Notes: generated from the sequence alone by a model not told the origin. Counted from the stretch's first letter, positions 34,783 through 42,787 are shown. The stretch: 64,000 nt of DNA from Aurantiacibacter sp. MUD61 (GCF_027912455.1 NZ_CP115446.1:705501-769500); one strand, 5' to 3'. A program made the numbers and translations.

Positions 34783-35175
34783 ATGACGAAGAGAATCCTC
34801 GTTGTCGAGGACAACGATCTGAATCGAAAACTTTTCTGCGATGTCCTGCAGGCGGGCGGCTTTGCTGTCGAGCCTGTTGCCGATGGTCATCAGGCAATCG
34901 AACGCGCCCGCGCCTTCTTTCCAAACCTGGTGGTGATGGACATTCAACTACAGGACGTGTCCGGCCTCGATCTGATTGCATTGCTGAAATCCGATAGCGA
35001 TCTGGCATCCGTGCCCGTGCTCGCAGTCACCGCCTATGCCGGCAAGGGCGATGAGGAGCGCATCCGCGAATCCGGCGCGGAAGGCTATTTGTCGAAGCCG
35101 GTCAGTATCGGCCCGTTCATGGCTGCGGTAAAAGGCCTGGTCGACGCGGCCGAGGATACTGCACCTGCGCATTGA
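34783..35175 (+). CDS. Response regulator, DivK-like
   Basis: The 130-residue single-domain receiver protein matches DivK closely: KRILVVEDNDLNRKLFCDVL, phosphoacceptor D53 (VMDIQLQDVSGLDLI), TAYAGKGDEERIRESGAEGYLSKPVS with the T/K switch residues. In Caulobacter DivK feeds into the CtrA cascade by sensing cell polarity kinases. The neighbour DUF3572 gene also fits the DivK context. I chose the ATG at 34783 (MTKRILVVED); an ATG eight codons earlier lacks a ribosome site. A diguanylate cyclase such as pleD is not in view. Confidence 0.85.
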   Translation: MTKRILVVEDNDLNRKLFCDVLQAGGFAVEPVADGHQAIERARAFFPNLVVMDIQLQDVSGLDLIALLKSDSDLASVPVLAVTAYAGKGDEERIRESGAEGYLSKPVSIGPFMAAVKGLVDAAEDTAPAH

Positions 35176-35181
35176 GCGTGG

Positions 35182-35742
35182 TCAGACATTGGCGCTGAAT
35201 TCGATCCCGAAGACCACCAGCGTCACGATCAAGCCGACAATGAACGCCCTGTAGGCATAGCCAAGATAGCGGTATTTGCGCCGCTGCAGGACCTGCCCAT
35301 TCTGATAGATGTCGTGAAGCATGGCCCGAAACACGGTTTCATCGGCCTCAAGCTTTTCCAGCACGCTGCCAGTCCATTCCCCTTCGTCCATCGCCGTGAA
35401 ATGTCCGAAGAAGAGGGGATTGTCTGCCACCTTACCACGCGGGCGCGACACGGACGGAAGCACCGCAAGCACTGCCAGCATGGAACTGAGGAAGGCAAAC
35501 AGCGCGAGGATGCCGAGCGACCACGGCAATTCGCCGGTCAGCGATCGGCTGACGCAAATCGAAAAGACCAGGAAAGTCGCGCCCATAAGGATGGATGCTT
35601 TCTGATCCGCCATTTGTGAGAGCATCAGCGTATTGTTCTGCACCGTACGCAGCATATGCACCGCATTCGGGCTGAAGGAAGCAGCAGTCCCATGGCCGCT
35701 TGTTCCCGAACTATCGTTTTGCCTCAGAGATTTATCCGCCAT
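35182..35742 (-). CDS. Pycsar-effector-like membrane protein (DUF5706)
   Basis: The 186-residue protein fits the PycTM/DUF5706 pattern: an N-terminal helix NAVHMLRTVQNNTLMLSQMADQKASILMGATF leading into the first two membrane helices, a cytoplasmic loop with NPLFFGHFTAMDEGEWTGSVLEKL, a later YRAMLHDIYQNG and a third helix near the C-terminus (AFIVGLIVTLVVFGIEF). In Pycsar anti-phage systems such proteins oligomerise in the membrane when bound by cyclic UMP or CMP. No cyclase gene is adjacent, so this is an orphan. A GGGGGGAG ribosome site marks the ATG at 35740-35742. Confidence 0.75.
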   Translation of the reverse strand: MADKSLRQNDSSGTSGHGTAASFSPNAVHMLRTVQNNTLMLSQMADQKASILMGATFLVFSICVSRSLTGELPWSLGILALFAFLSSMLAVLAVLPSVSRPRGKVADNPLFFGHFTAMDEGEWTGSVLEKLEADETVFRAMLHDIYQNGQVLQRRKYRYLGYAYRAFIVGLIVTLVVFGIEFSANV

Positions 35743-35890
35743 GCGCTCCCCCCTTGGGCACGTGTCGTGCAACAGCATGGGAACGCTGCCACCACCCCGC
35801 GCGCTTGACAAGCAACACCGCGCAAGCTTTGCCGCGCATATTGGCCTGTCATTGCGGCAGGCGCAGACTTTTTTCTAGATAGGACCGTTC

Positions 35891-36133
35891 ATGGACCGTG
35901 CCGAAATCGATACCCGCATCCGCTCGATCATCGAGCCCTTCAACAAGAAGGATGTCGCCATCACCGATTCGACGACTTTTGCCGGGGATCTGGAATTCGA
36001 CAGTTTGACGGTGATGGATTTCGTCGCCGCGATCGAGGACGAGTTCGAAATCATCATCTCGATGAACCAGCAGGCCGAAATCGAGACTTACGGCCAGCTT
36101 GTGGATGCCGTCGCCAAAATGACAGAGGCCTGA
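35891..36133 (+). CDS. Acyl carrier protein of the sphingolipid pathway
   Basis: An 80-residue acyl carrier protein with the phosphopantetheine site at S38 in EFDSLTVMDFVAAIEDEFEI. It is distinct from the fatty-acid ACP in sequence and lies six bases upstream of the serine palmitoyltransferase gene. In sphingomonads the palmitoyl donor for that enzyme is an ACP thioester, and this gene's position marks it as the dedicated carrier (established knowledge for the genus, here inferred from position). GATAGGA precedes the ATG. Confidence 0.9.
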   Translation: MDRAEIDTRIRSIIEPFNKKDVAITDSTTFAGDLEFDSLTVMDFVAAIEDEFEIIISMNQQAEIETYGQLVDAVAKMTEA

Positions 36134-36139
36134 TCCATT

Positions 36140-37390
36140 ATGAGCGAAGGCATTATGCAACCCGACAAGCCGGAGACCCTTGAAGGCGGGCCGAAGGACC
36201 TGTTTTCGAAATTCGACGATACGATTGAACTGCGGCGCAATCTGCTTTCCAGCGGCGTTCAGGACCCGTTCTCGCTTGTTATGGAAAAGGTGCTTTCGCC
36301 CACCCGCGCCATTTGCAACGGGCGCGACACAATCCTTCTCGGCACATATAATTACATGGGGATGACCTTCGATCCGGACGTGCTCGAGGCCGGAAAGCAG
36401 GCGCTTGACGACTTCGGTTCCGGCACCACCGGCAGCCGGGTTCTCAACGGAACCTTCCAAGGCCACAAGGAATGCGAAGAGGCGCTGCGCGAGTTCTACG
36501 ACATGGAACACGCGATGGTTTTCTCGACCGGCTATCTCGCCAATCTTGGGATCATTTCCACGATCGCGGGCAAAGGCGATTACATCGTGCTCGACATCGA
36601 TAGCCACGCCAGCATCTGGGATGGCTGCGCGATGGGCAATGCCGAAGTCGTGCCTTTCAAGCACAATGACATCGAAGCGATGGAAAAGCGCCTCAAGCGG
36701 ATCCCTGAAGGTGCAGGAAAGCTCGTCATCCTCGAGGGCGTCTATTCCATGCTGGGCGATGTCGCACCGCTGAAGGATATGGTGAAAGTCGCCAAGGAAA
36801 ACGGCGCGATGGTGCTGGTCGATGAGGCGCACTCGATGGGCTTTATCGGCGAAAACGGCCGCGGTGTTTGTGAAGAGGCAGGCGTCATCGACGATTGCGA
36901 TTTCATCATCGGAACCTTCTCCAAGAGCGTCGGGACCGTCGGCGGCTTCTGCGTGTCGAACCACCCCAAATTCGACATCATGCGGCTGGTCTGCCGCCCC
37001 TATGTTTTCACCGCTTCGCTGCCGCCCAGCGTGGTCGCAACCGCCGCAACTTCGATCCGCAAGCTCATGCATGCCTCGAACAAGCGCGGCCACCTTTGGG
37101 AGAATTCCAAGCGATTGCACAGCGGCCTCACCGAGATGGGCTTCAAGCTCGGCACGGAAGAGCCGGAAAGCGCGATTATCGCGGTGATCATGCCCGATTT
37201 GGAAAAGGGCGCGGCGATGTGGAGCGCGCTTCTTGAGGAAGGCCTCTACGTCAATCTCGCCCGGCCGCCTGCCACGCCTGCAAACATGACGCTGCTGCGC
37301 TGTTCGCTTTGCGCCGAGCATTCGAGCGAAGAGGTCGAGACGATCTTGCAGATGTTCGAAAACGCCGGAAAGGCTGTTGGGATCATTTAA
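36140..37390 (+). CDS. spt: Serine palmitoyltransferase
   Basis: This PLP enzyme condenses serine with palmitoyl-ACP or palmitoyl-CoA to give 3-ketodihydrosphingosine, the first step of sphingolipid synthesis. The 416-residue product closely resembles the Sphingomonas paucimobilis enzyme: LLGTYNYMGMTFDPD near the start, FGSGTTGSRVLNGT, DIDSHASIWDG, D228-E-A-H-S at 228-232 and the PLP lysine K262 in GTFSKSVGTVGG. Such an enzyme explains the glycosphingolipids that replace LPS in sphingomonads. Homologues in the alpha-oxoamine synthase family such as AONS lack this pattern. Confidence 0.96.
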   Translation: MSEGIMQPDKPETLEGGPKDLFSKFDDTIELRRNLLSSGVQDPFSLVMEKVLSPTRAICNGRDTILLGTYNYMGMTFDPDVLEAGKQALDDFGSGTTGSRVLNGTFQGHKECEEALREFYDMEHAMVFSTGYLANLGIISTIAGKGDYIVLDIDSHASIWDGCAMGNAEVVPFKHNDIEAMEKRLKRIPEGAGKLVILEGVYSMLGDVAPLKDMVKVAKENGAMVLVDEAHSMGFIGENGRGVCEEAGVIDDCDFIIGTFSKSVGTVGGFCVSNHPKFDIMRLVCRPYVFTASLPPSVVATAATSIRKLMHASNKRGHLWENSKRLHSGLTEMGFKLGTEEPESAIIAVIMPDLEKGAAMWSALLEEGLYVNLARPPATPANMTLLRCSLCAEHSSEEVETILQMFENAGKAVGII

Positions 37391-37452
37391 CCAAGCGGTT
37401 GTTTAGACGCTCTTTTTAAATTAGCTCTACGAGCATCAAGAGGGGCGTTTTC

Positions 37453-38901
37453 ATGAAGTCAGGTGTTTCGCGCGCAATCGTTTTGTCGTTTGCGCTTGTT
37501 CTCGGCAGTTGCGGTGGTGGCGGCAGTAGCAGCAGCAACAACAACGGAGGCGCTGCAGGCGCTCCCGTTCTGACGAAGCCGCGTTTCACCTCGGCTGGCA
37601 GTGCAAGCGTTGCGGAAAATACGGCGGATGCGTTCTATACCGCAACGGCAACAGACCCACAGAACGATCCTGTTTCCATAACCTTGTATTCGGGCCGGGA
37701 TGCAGACAAATTCGTCCTCGAAGACGGCGGACGACTGCGGTTCAATACAGCTCCGAATTACGATCTGCCGATCGATGCTGATCGCAACAACGTCTACGAG
37801 GTTACGCTCCGCGCCACTGCAGCAGGCGAATCGACCGATCTGAACTTGTCGGTAGCAGTGACGAACGACCGCGAAGGCATCGTGGTGACCCGCGTTGTAA
37901 GCGGGCTCTCTCGCATCGTCGCGGCAAACTTCATTCACAATGAGGAAGAATTGCTCATTGCCGATGAAATGGGCCGCGTCCTCCGCGTGAACCCCATTAC
38001 CGGCGATGTGACGGAAGACACCTACATTAGGGATCGCCGCTACGAAGGCGAGATTCTCGCCGTTTCCTACGGGTTTCCGGGGCAACCCTATCAGGAGGGT
38101 GTCTATATCGTCACCCACAGCCCGGTTTTGGGTCTCTACGCCCAATCCTTCAACGAAGCGCGCGGGAAGTATGACCAGTTCCGGCTTGGCGACCCTTGGA
38201 GCGCACCAGTAACCGCTTCGATTGCATCACAGGGCGAGTTGTACATCGCTATCGGAGATCCCTCGGGAAATCTCGCACAGGACTCGTCATCTCCCTACGG
38301 CAAGTTGTATCGCGTAAATTATTATAACCCCTATGCCGGCGCCACTTTGCCGAGAGGCGATACGATGGTTCTGAGGCCGCGCCTGTATGGTGATGGCATT
38401 CAGAACCCGGGTGGGTTCAGTGCAGCTTCGGCCTATCTTATCTTCGCGGATCGTGGCTCGGCAGGTTTTCACGAGCTCACCTATTTCAACCGCGACTGGC
38501 AACCACTCGATTTCGGCTGGCCGTTTTACGAAGGCGTTCAGGCTCAACGCACGTCGCCGCCTGCGGTCGTGAATGGGGCCAATATCGTTTACAGAATTGG
38601 CGACGACCGCGCGCAGGGCGCTGGCGTTGTTGCCGGCCTGCTCAACGATACAAATTTCTTCGAGGAGCTTGGACGCAGTTATGTTTTTGGCGATGTCGAT
38701 GGCTCTATTTTCACTGTAAATCGGTCACGCTTTTCCGATGGCTTTTCGCATAGTGCCGAGGTGATTGAAGACCGGACAGAGGATTTTGTGCCGGATGTCG
38801 GGACAATCGATGAGCTTGTGGCCATCGTGATGGGCCGAGGCAGCGATCACTTTTTCCTCGTCGATGCGGATGGTGAAATATTCCGGGTCGAAGGGCAGTA
38901 A
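37453..38901 (+). CDS. Cadherin-domain lipoprotein with beta-propeller
   Basis: The 482-residue protein has a lipobox (VLGSC) followed by a Gly/Ser/Asn linker and a cadherin-like domain (about residues 45-138, with the EN, DPQNDP and DxDRNNVYEVTLRA calcium motifs). Residues 140-480 resemble a soluble sugar/PQQ-dehydrogenase-type six-blade propeller (IVAANFIHNEEELLIADEMGRVLRVN, ASQGELYIAIGDPSGNLAQ, DGIQNPGGFSAASAYLIFADRG, SYVFGDVDGSIFTV). I see no catalytic His set I can vouch for. It is lower in GC than neighbours. Probably surface- or periplasm-anchored, binding sugars or proteins. Confidence 0.7.
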   Translation: MKSGVSRAIVLSFALVLGSCGGGGSSSSNNNGGAAGAPVLTKPRFTSAGSASVAENTADAFYTATATDPQNDPVSITLYSGRDADKFVLEDGGRLRFNTAPNYDLPIDADRNNVYEVTLRATAAGESTDLNLSVAVTNDREGIVVTRVVSGLSRIVAANFIHNEEELLIADEMGRVLRVNPITGDVTEDTYIRDRRYEGEILAVSYGFPGQPYQEGVYIVTHSPVLGLYAQSFNEARGKYDQFRLGDPWSAPVTASIASQGELYIAIGDPSGNLAQDSSSPYGKLYRVNYYNPYAGATLPRGDTMVLRPRLYGDGIQNPGGFSAASAYLIFADRGSAGFHELTYFNRDWQPLDFGWPFYEGVQAQRTSPPAVVNGANIVYRIGDDRAQGAGVVAGLLNDTNFFEELGRSYVFGDVDGSIFTVNRSRFSDGFSHSAEVIEDRTEDFVPDVGTIDELVAIVMGRGSDHFFLVDADGEIFRVEGQ

Positions 38902-38953
38902 TCTCTCGGCACCGAAATGCCGGTAGTGCGTTAGGTGGGAAAGGAGATTTCCC

Positions 38954-39385
38954 ATGAAAACGACGAATACCGGTAGCGCAACTTACGAAGGTCTTGGCAA
39001 AGGCGGCAAGGGCCATGTGTCGACCGGCTCCGGCGCACTTTCCGCGCAGCCCTATGGTTTCCAGACGCGGTTCGAAGATGAAGCCGGCACAAACCCCGAA
39101 GAATTGGTCGCGGCTGCCCATGCAAGCTGCTTCACCATGGCGCTGAGCTTCAAGCTGGCTGAGGCAGGGCATGAAGACGGCACTCTCACGACTTCGTGCG
39201 AGGTGACTCTGGAAAAGGGTGACGATGGCTTCACCGTGACGAAGTCCGCGCTGTCCACGAAGGGCAAGGTACCCGGGCTCGATCAGGCGAAATTCGAAGA
39301 TCTGGCTGCCGAGGCGAAGGCGGGCTGTCCGATTTCAAAGCTGCTTACGGCGGAAATCACGCTCCAGACCGAGTTCGAAAATTGA
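38954..39385 (+). CDS. OsmC-family hydroperoxide reductase
   Basis: The 143-residue OsmC-like protein reduces organic hydroperoxides using two cysteines. The family features are visible: NPEELVAAAHASCFTMALSF with the first Cys, the VTLEKGDDGFTVTKS strand and a second Cys in AEAKAGCPISKLL. It matches the OsmC rather than the Ohr branch by the GTNPEEL motif (inference). AAGGAGATTTCCC is in front of the ATG. A hairpin with arms at 39403-39408 and 39422-39427 follows the gene. Confidence 0.9.
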   Translation: MKTTNTGSATYEGLGKGGKGHVSTGSGALSAQPYGFQTRFEDEAGTNPEELVAAAHASCFTMALSFKLAEAGHEDGTLTTSCEVTLEKGDDGFTVTKSALSTKGKVPGLDQAKFEDLAAEAKAGCPISKLLTAEITLQTEFEN

Positions 39386-39523
39386 TTGCCGGTTGGCTCA
39401 TTGCCTGGTCGCTCATCGTGGCCAGGCGATTACCGTGATCGGTTTTTGCGCATAGGGCGGGCGTAACCGATCGGATGGCCCTCGCGAATTCTCCCGCAGT
39501 TCAACAGCAAAAGGAGAATTCAC

Positions 39524-39670
39524 ATGACCAACACCGCCACCATCGCCGCCACCGATCTCTATGCCGATCGCAGTGCCGTCACCACTCTGGCCGGGACCGT
39601 GACCGCTTTCGTGTCGCTGCTTTCCATTGTCGCCACGACTTCTGTCGCGACCGTCACCATGATGATGTGA
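39524..39670 (+). CDS. Small single-helix membrane peptide, 48 aa
   Basis: A 48-codon gene between the OsmC gene and a YqaA-type gene. It has AAAAGGAGAATTCAC just before the ATG, high GC3 and a plausible composition: a polar N-terminus (TNTATIAATDLYADRS) and a hydrophobic Val/Ser/Thr-rich helix (TLAGTVTAFVSLLSIVATTS), ending in three methionines. That fits a small membrane peptide. No family recognised. A perfect 11-bp inverted repeat follows 13 bases after the stop (39683-39718). Confidence 0.6.
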   Translation: MTNTATIAATDLYADRSAVTTLAGTVTAFVSLLSIVATTSVATVTMMM

Positions 39671-39682
39671 TCGTATTCGATC

Positions 39683-39718
39683 AATCGGAGAGGGCGCGCC
39701 GAAGCTTCCTCTCCGATT
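39683..39718 (+). repeat. Inverted repeat after the 48-aa peptide gene
   Basis: Arms AATCGGAGAGG (39683-39693) and CCTCTCCGATT (39708-39718) pair perfectly over 11 bp with a 14-base loop. There is no T-run after it, so it is a stable mRNA 3' structure rather than a classical terminator. It also ends 17 bases before the YqaA-type gene, which is on the other strand. Confidence 0.6.
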
Positions 39719-39734
39719 GCGCGGACATCCGGCG

Positions 39735-40391
39735 TTAGATCTGCTCCAGCGACGTCACGCTATTACAGCGGTGTTCGTCAGCGTCCGCAGCATCATCGTT
39801 ACCGCCCAGTTGGGTGATGATCAGGAAGCCGCCCACCACCAGCACGACGAAGGCAGTGGTTACCCAGCCGAGGTAATTGTCGATGAAGGCTTTGATCGGT
39901 GCGCCGAACACCCGGAACAAAACGCCCACCACCATGAAGATCAGCGCCCGACCGGCAATGGATGCCAGGATGAACGTCAGAAGGTTCATCCCGATGAAGC
40001 CTGCGGTAATCGTCATCAGCTTGAACGGGATCGGCGTTCCGGCCGCGAGGAATACCGCTGCCGCGCCCTGTTCGTTGATATAGCAGGCGGCGACGGGGAA
40101 GCTCTCGGTCAGCCCCAGCACACCGAGCATCCACGTGCCGACGGTTTCGTACAGGAAGAAGCCGATCGCATAGCCGAACAGCGCACCGAGCACCGAGGAG
40201 ACGGTCGCGATCAGGGCAAAGCGGATCGCCTTTTTCGGTTCTGCCAGGCACATCAGGCCCAGCAACGGATGCGGCGGGATCGGGAAGAAGCTCGACTCGA
40301 TGAAGCAGAAAAACGCCAGCCACCATTCCGCCTTGGGATGGGCCGCCTTCTCCATCGTCCATTCGTAGAGCCCGCGCAGCAGACGCATCAT
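39735..40391 (-). CDS. YqaA/DedA-like (SNARE-associated) membrane protein
   Basis: The 218-residue protein has five or so membrane helices and the YqaA branch pattern of the DedA/VTT superfamily: AFFCFIESSFFPIPPHPLL, FGYAIGFFLYETVG, AVFLAAGTPIPFKLMTITAGF and the terminal RFVSGALI-like IAGRALIFMVVGV. Proteins of this class are thought to move or scramble lipids or undecaprenyl phosphate. I chose the ATG at 40389-40391 (MMRLLRGLYEW); a further ATG and an upstream open frame of 20 codons have no similarity. Its promoter side borders the GTA cluster. Confidence 0.85.
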   Translation of the reverse strand: MMRLLRGLYEWTMEKAAHPKAEWWLAFFCFIESSFFPIPPHPLLGLMCLAEPKKAIRFALIATVSSVLGALFGYAIGFFLYETVGTWMLGVLGLTESFPVAACYINEQGAAAVFLAAGTPIPFKLMTITAGFIGMNLLTFILASIAGRALIFMVVGVLFRVFGAPIKAFIDNYLGWVTTAFVVLVVGGFLIITQLGGNDDAADADEHRCNSVTSLEQI

Positions 40392-40495
40392 AAGGTCAAT
40401 TTCCCGCCGAAGAGTTTTGCCGCCTCTATGCCACCCGCGCCGGTCAGGCAAGCGCCCCGCTAGTCCAACAAAATAACCTATATGGCACTTTTATA

Positions 40496-40524
40496 TTGAC
40501 ATCGTGACACTCTTTGGTTAGAGA
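40496..40524 (+). promoter_or_regulatory. Candidate GTA operon promoter
   Basis: A perfect -35 hexamer TTGACA (40496-40501) is followed after exactly 17 bases by TAGAGA (40519-40524), which keeps the key T, A and A of TATAAT. It lies in an AT-rich stretch with ATATGGCACTTTTATATTGACA, about 150 bases ahead of the first GTA gene. Transcription would start near 40531. The -10 is weak, as expected for a promoter that needs an activator. Confidence 0.55.
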
Positions 40525-40567
40525 AACGGAACATCGCGATAGAGCGAGTCGGCAGCACGAAGTCTTG

Positions 40568-40599
40568 AAGGGCGGTCCCGCAGGGGAGCCGCCCTTTTT
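40568..40599 (+). terminator. Terminator-like hairpin in the GTA leader
   Basis: An 8-bp stem AAGGGCGG (40568-40575) / CCGCCCTT (40589-40596) with a 13-base loop runs directly into T's, for five T's in a row at 40595-40599. It is a good rho-independent terminator between the candidate promoter and the first GTA gene (40649). It would end a leader transcript of about 70 bases unless it is bypassed. Confidence 0.75.
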
Positions 40600-40648
40600 C
40601 GTGCCCGATGCGCAGCGCAGGACGAGCCAGGAAAACGGGATCGAACGC

Positions 40649-41134
40649 ATGGCGAAAAGAGTAAAGCCGAGGAAAGAGCAGAAGCACCAGAACCTCCCCC
40701 AGAATTGGAAATTCATCTTCCTCGAAGAGTTGGCGGAGACATCCAATGTCACGAAGGCGGCGGCGAAGTGCGGAGCGATGACATCCTATGTCTACAAGCA
40801 CCGCAGGGAAAATCCCGAATTCCGCCAGAAATGGGGCGCCGCGCTCCTTGAAGGTTACGAGCATCTCGAGATGGAGACGCTCGAAAGGCTGCGTTTTGGC
40901 ACCGCGCCGGGCGATGCGAAGTTCGACATTCCCAATGCGCTGCGTTTGCTCGCCGCACACAAGGAAAGTGCCGCGCGGGAGAAAGCGCGCCGTGGCAAGC
41001 GGGACCGCGCAACCGTGCTCGCCAGCCTGAATGCAAAGCTCGACAAGATGCGCGAGCGACGCGCCGCGGCCGACAAATTGCTGGAAGCTGATGAGCCAGT
41101 GGAGAGCCGGGCAAGCGGAGAGCAAGGCGCATGA
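40649..41134 (+). CDS. GTA g1: small terminase-like DNA-binding protein
   Basis: The 161-residue protein begins with a basic arm (AKRVKPRKEQKHQNL), then a helix-turn-helix of the phage small-terminase type (FLEELAETSNVTKAAAKCGAMTSYVYKHRRENPEFRQKW), followed by a long charged coiled coil (EKARRGKRDRATVLASLNAKLDKMRERRAAADKLLE). TerS recognises DNA and starts packaging with TerL; in GTAs it lacks strong specificity (established for RcGTA g1). Its stop overlaps the terL start by four bases. The ATG at 40649 was preferred over a longer unsupported frame. Confidence 0.78.
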   Translation: MAKRVKPRKEQKHQNLPQNWKFIFLEELAETSNVTKAAAKCGAMTSYVYKHRRENPEFRQKWGAALLEGYEHLEMETLERLRFGTAPGDAKFDIPNALRLLAAHKESAAREKARRGKRDRATVLASLNAKLDKMRERRAAADKLLEADEPVESRASGEQGA

Positions 41135-42465
41135 CCGCAATTGAGCGCGGCGCGGCACTCTTCCGTTTGAATACCGACCGCCGCCAGAAATTCCTCGGCG
41201 AGCTGAGCGATGACGAAAACGACCTTCTGGAAAGCTACTGGCCGCTATGGGCGCGCGCCGAACAAATGCCGCCCTCCGCGCATTGGCGGCTCTGGCTGAT
41301 CTGCGCCGGGCGCGGTTTCGGCAAGACGCGTGCCGGAGCGGAATGGGTGCGCCATATCGCAGAGGAGCACGACGAGGCACGTATCGCCCTCGTCGCCCGG
41401 TCCATCGGGGAAGCGCGCGCGGTCATGGTGGAAGGCGAAAGCGGCATTTTGGTATGCTGCGAAGGAAGCGAAGACCGACCCTTTTTCGAACCATCCTTGC
41501 GCCGCCTGACTTGGCCCAGCGGGGCGCAGGCGACTCTGTATTCCGCAGGTGAGCCGGAGAGCCTGAGAGGACCTCAACATTCGCACGCCTGGTGCGACGA
41601 GATCGCGAAATGGGAAAATGCCGGCGAACGGGCACTCACCGCGTGGGACAATTTGCAAATGGGCCTGCGGCTTGGCGAACATCCGCAGGTGCTGGCGACC
41701 ACCACGCCGCGTGCAGTCCCGCTCATGCGCAGGCTCATCAGCGATGGAAGCGATCCCGACATCGTCGTGACACGCGGTAGCTCCTACGACAATGCCGAGA
41801 ACCTGCCTGCAGAATTCCTCGCAGCGATGAAGCGGCAATATGGCGGCTCTTCGCTCGGTCGGCAGGAGCTGGAAGGCGAGCTGCTGGCCGATGTCGAAGG
41901 TGCACTGTGGAGCCGATTGCTGCTCGAGGAATGCCGGGTGCCCGCAACGCTGGAAAGCATGGTGCGCATTGTCGTCGGCGTCGATCCGCCAGCATCTTCA
42001 CGAGGCGATGAATGCGGCATCGTGGTTGCGGGGATCGATGCGGAGGGCAAGGCCTATGTTCTGGAAGACGCTTCGCTCACCAAGCCCAGCCCCGAGGCCT
42101 GGGCCCGGCGGGTGGCGGTGACATTGCGCAAATGGAAAGCCGACCGCGTGGTCGCCGAAGCCAACCAAGGCGGCGATATGGTCGCCAGCGTCTTGCGCGC
42201 AGCGGACTGCATGATGCCGGTGAAACTGGTCCATGCGAGCCGCGGCAAGGTGGCGCGCGCCGAACCGGTCGCCGCTTTGTACGAGAGTGGCCGCGTGGCG
42301 CATGTCGGGCATTTGCCTAAGCTGGAAGACCAGCTCTGCGGGATCATGACCGGCGGTGGCTACGAAGGCCCGGGTCGCTCGCCGGATCGCGCGGATGCGC
42401 TGGTGTGGGCGCTGACGGAGTTGGTGCTGGGGCGGCGGGGGCGGCCTAGGGTGTGGGGGTTGTGA
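41131..42465 (+). CDS. GTA g2: terminase large subunit
   Basis: TerL is the motor and nuclease that packs DNA into the head. The 444-residue product has an ATPase with Walker A CAGRGFGKT (residues 58-66, Lys65) and DE-like Walker B in HAWCDEIAKWEN, and the RNase H-like nuclease with acidic residues in VVGVDPPASSRGDECG and [13 protein letters not shown]. It starts at an ATG overlapping g1 and, in GTA relatives, portal follows closely. Here a 514-base gap with an antisense gene and repeats separates them. Confidence 0.93.
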   Translation: MTAIERGAALFRLNTDRRQKFLGELSDDENDLLESYWPLWARAEQMPPSAHWRLWLICAGRGFGKTRAGAEWVRHIAEEHDEARIALVARSIGEARAVMVEGESGILVCCEGSEDRPFFEPSLRRLTWPSGAQATLYSAGEPESLRGPQHSHAWCDEIAKWENAGERALTAWDNLQMGLRLGEHPQVLATTTPRAVPLMRRLISDGSDPDIVVTRGSSYDNAENLPAEFLAAMKRQYGGSSLGRQELEGELLADVEGALWSRLLLEECRVPATLESMVRIVVGVDPPASSRGDECGIVVAGIDAEGKAYVLEDASLTKPSPEAWARRVAVTLRKWKADRVVAEANQGGDMVASVLRAADCMMPVKLVHASRGKVARAEPVAALYESGRVAHVGHLPKLEDQLCGIMTGGGYEGPGRSPDRADALVWALTELVLGRRGRPRVWGL

Positions 42466-42471
42466 CTGACG

Positions 42472-42762
42472 TCAGAAATCCGGGCGGCTGATGGCAAACG
42501 CTATCAAGCCACAGGTCGTGAAGGTCAGCATTACCACCGTGAATATCAGGTTATTCTTACCCGTCATGCGCTGGCCGAACCGGAATTTTCCTTTTGGGAA
42601 AGCGAAGTATCCTGTTGCCATGAACAGCAGCCAATTGATTGGCACCACAGGGAAGAATGCCTGAAAGCCGACCCATTTCGCCAATGCCAGCATTGTCAGG
42701 GAACACAGCACTGACAGGCTTGCGAGCAGATGGAAGACCTTTTGACGCGAATGGTCTGACAT
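42472..42762 (-). CDS. Antisense small membrane protein inserted in the GTA cluster
   Basis: A 96-residue protein with three or four membrane helices (LLASLSVLCSLTMLALA, QAFFPVVPINWLLFMATGYFAF, LIFTVVMLTFTTCGLIAFA) joined by a basic loop (PKGKFRFGQRMTGK). It is the only minus-strand gene in the GTA cluster and lies between terL and portal. Its GC content looks lower than that of its neighbours, which suggests later arrival (inference). AAGG lies nine bases before the ATG at 42760-42762. Family unknown. Such insertions in phage clusters are called morons. Confidence 0.65.
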   Translation of the reverse strand: MSDHSRQKVFHLLASLSVLCSLTMLALAKWVGFQAFFPVVPINWLLFMATGYFAFPKGKFRFGQRMTGKNNLIFTVVMLTFTTCGLIAFAISRPDF

Positions 42763-42787
42763 GATGAAGCCTTAACACATCACCAAA

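Noticed and set aside
35849..37321. 490-residue open frame on the minus strand opposite acp and spt
   Set aside because: It is a shadow of two clearly identified genes and contains no family motif.
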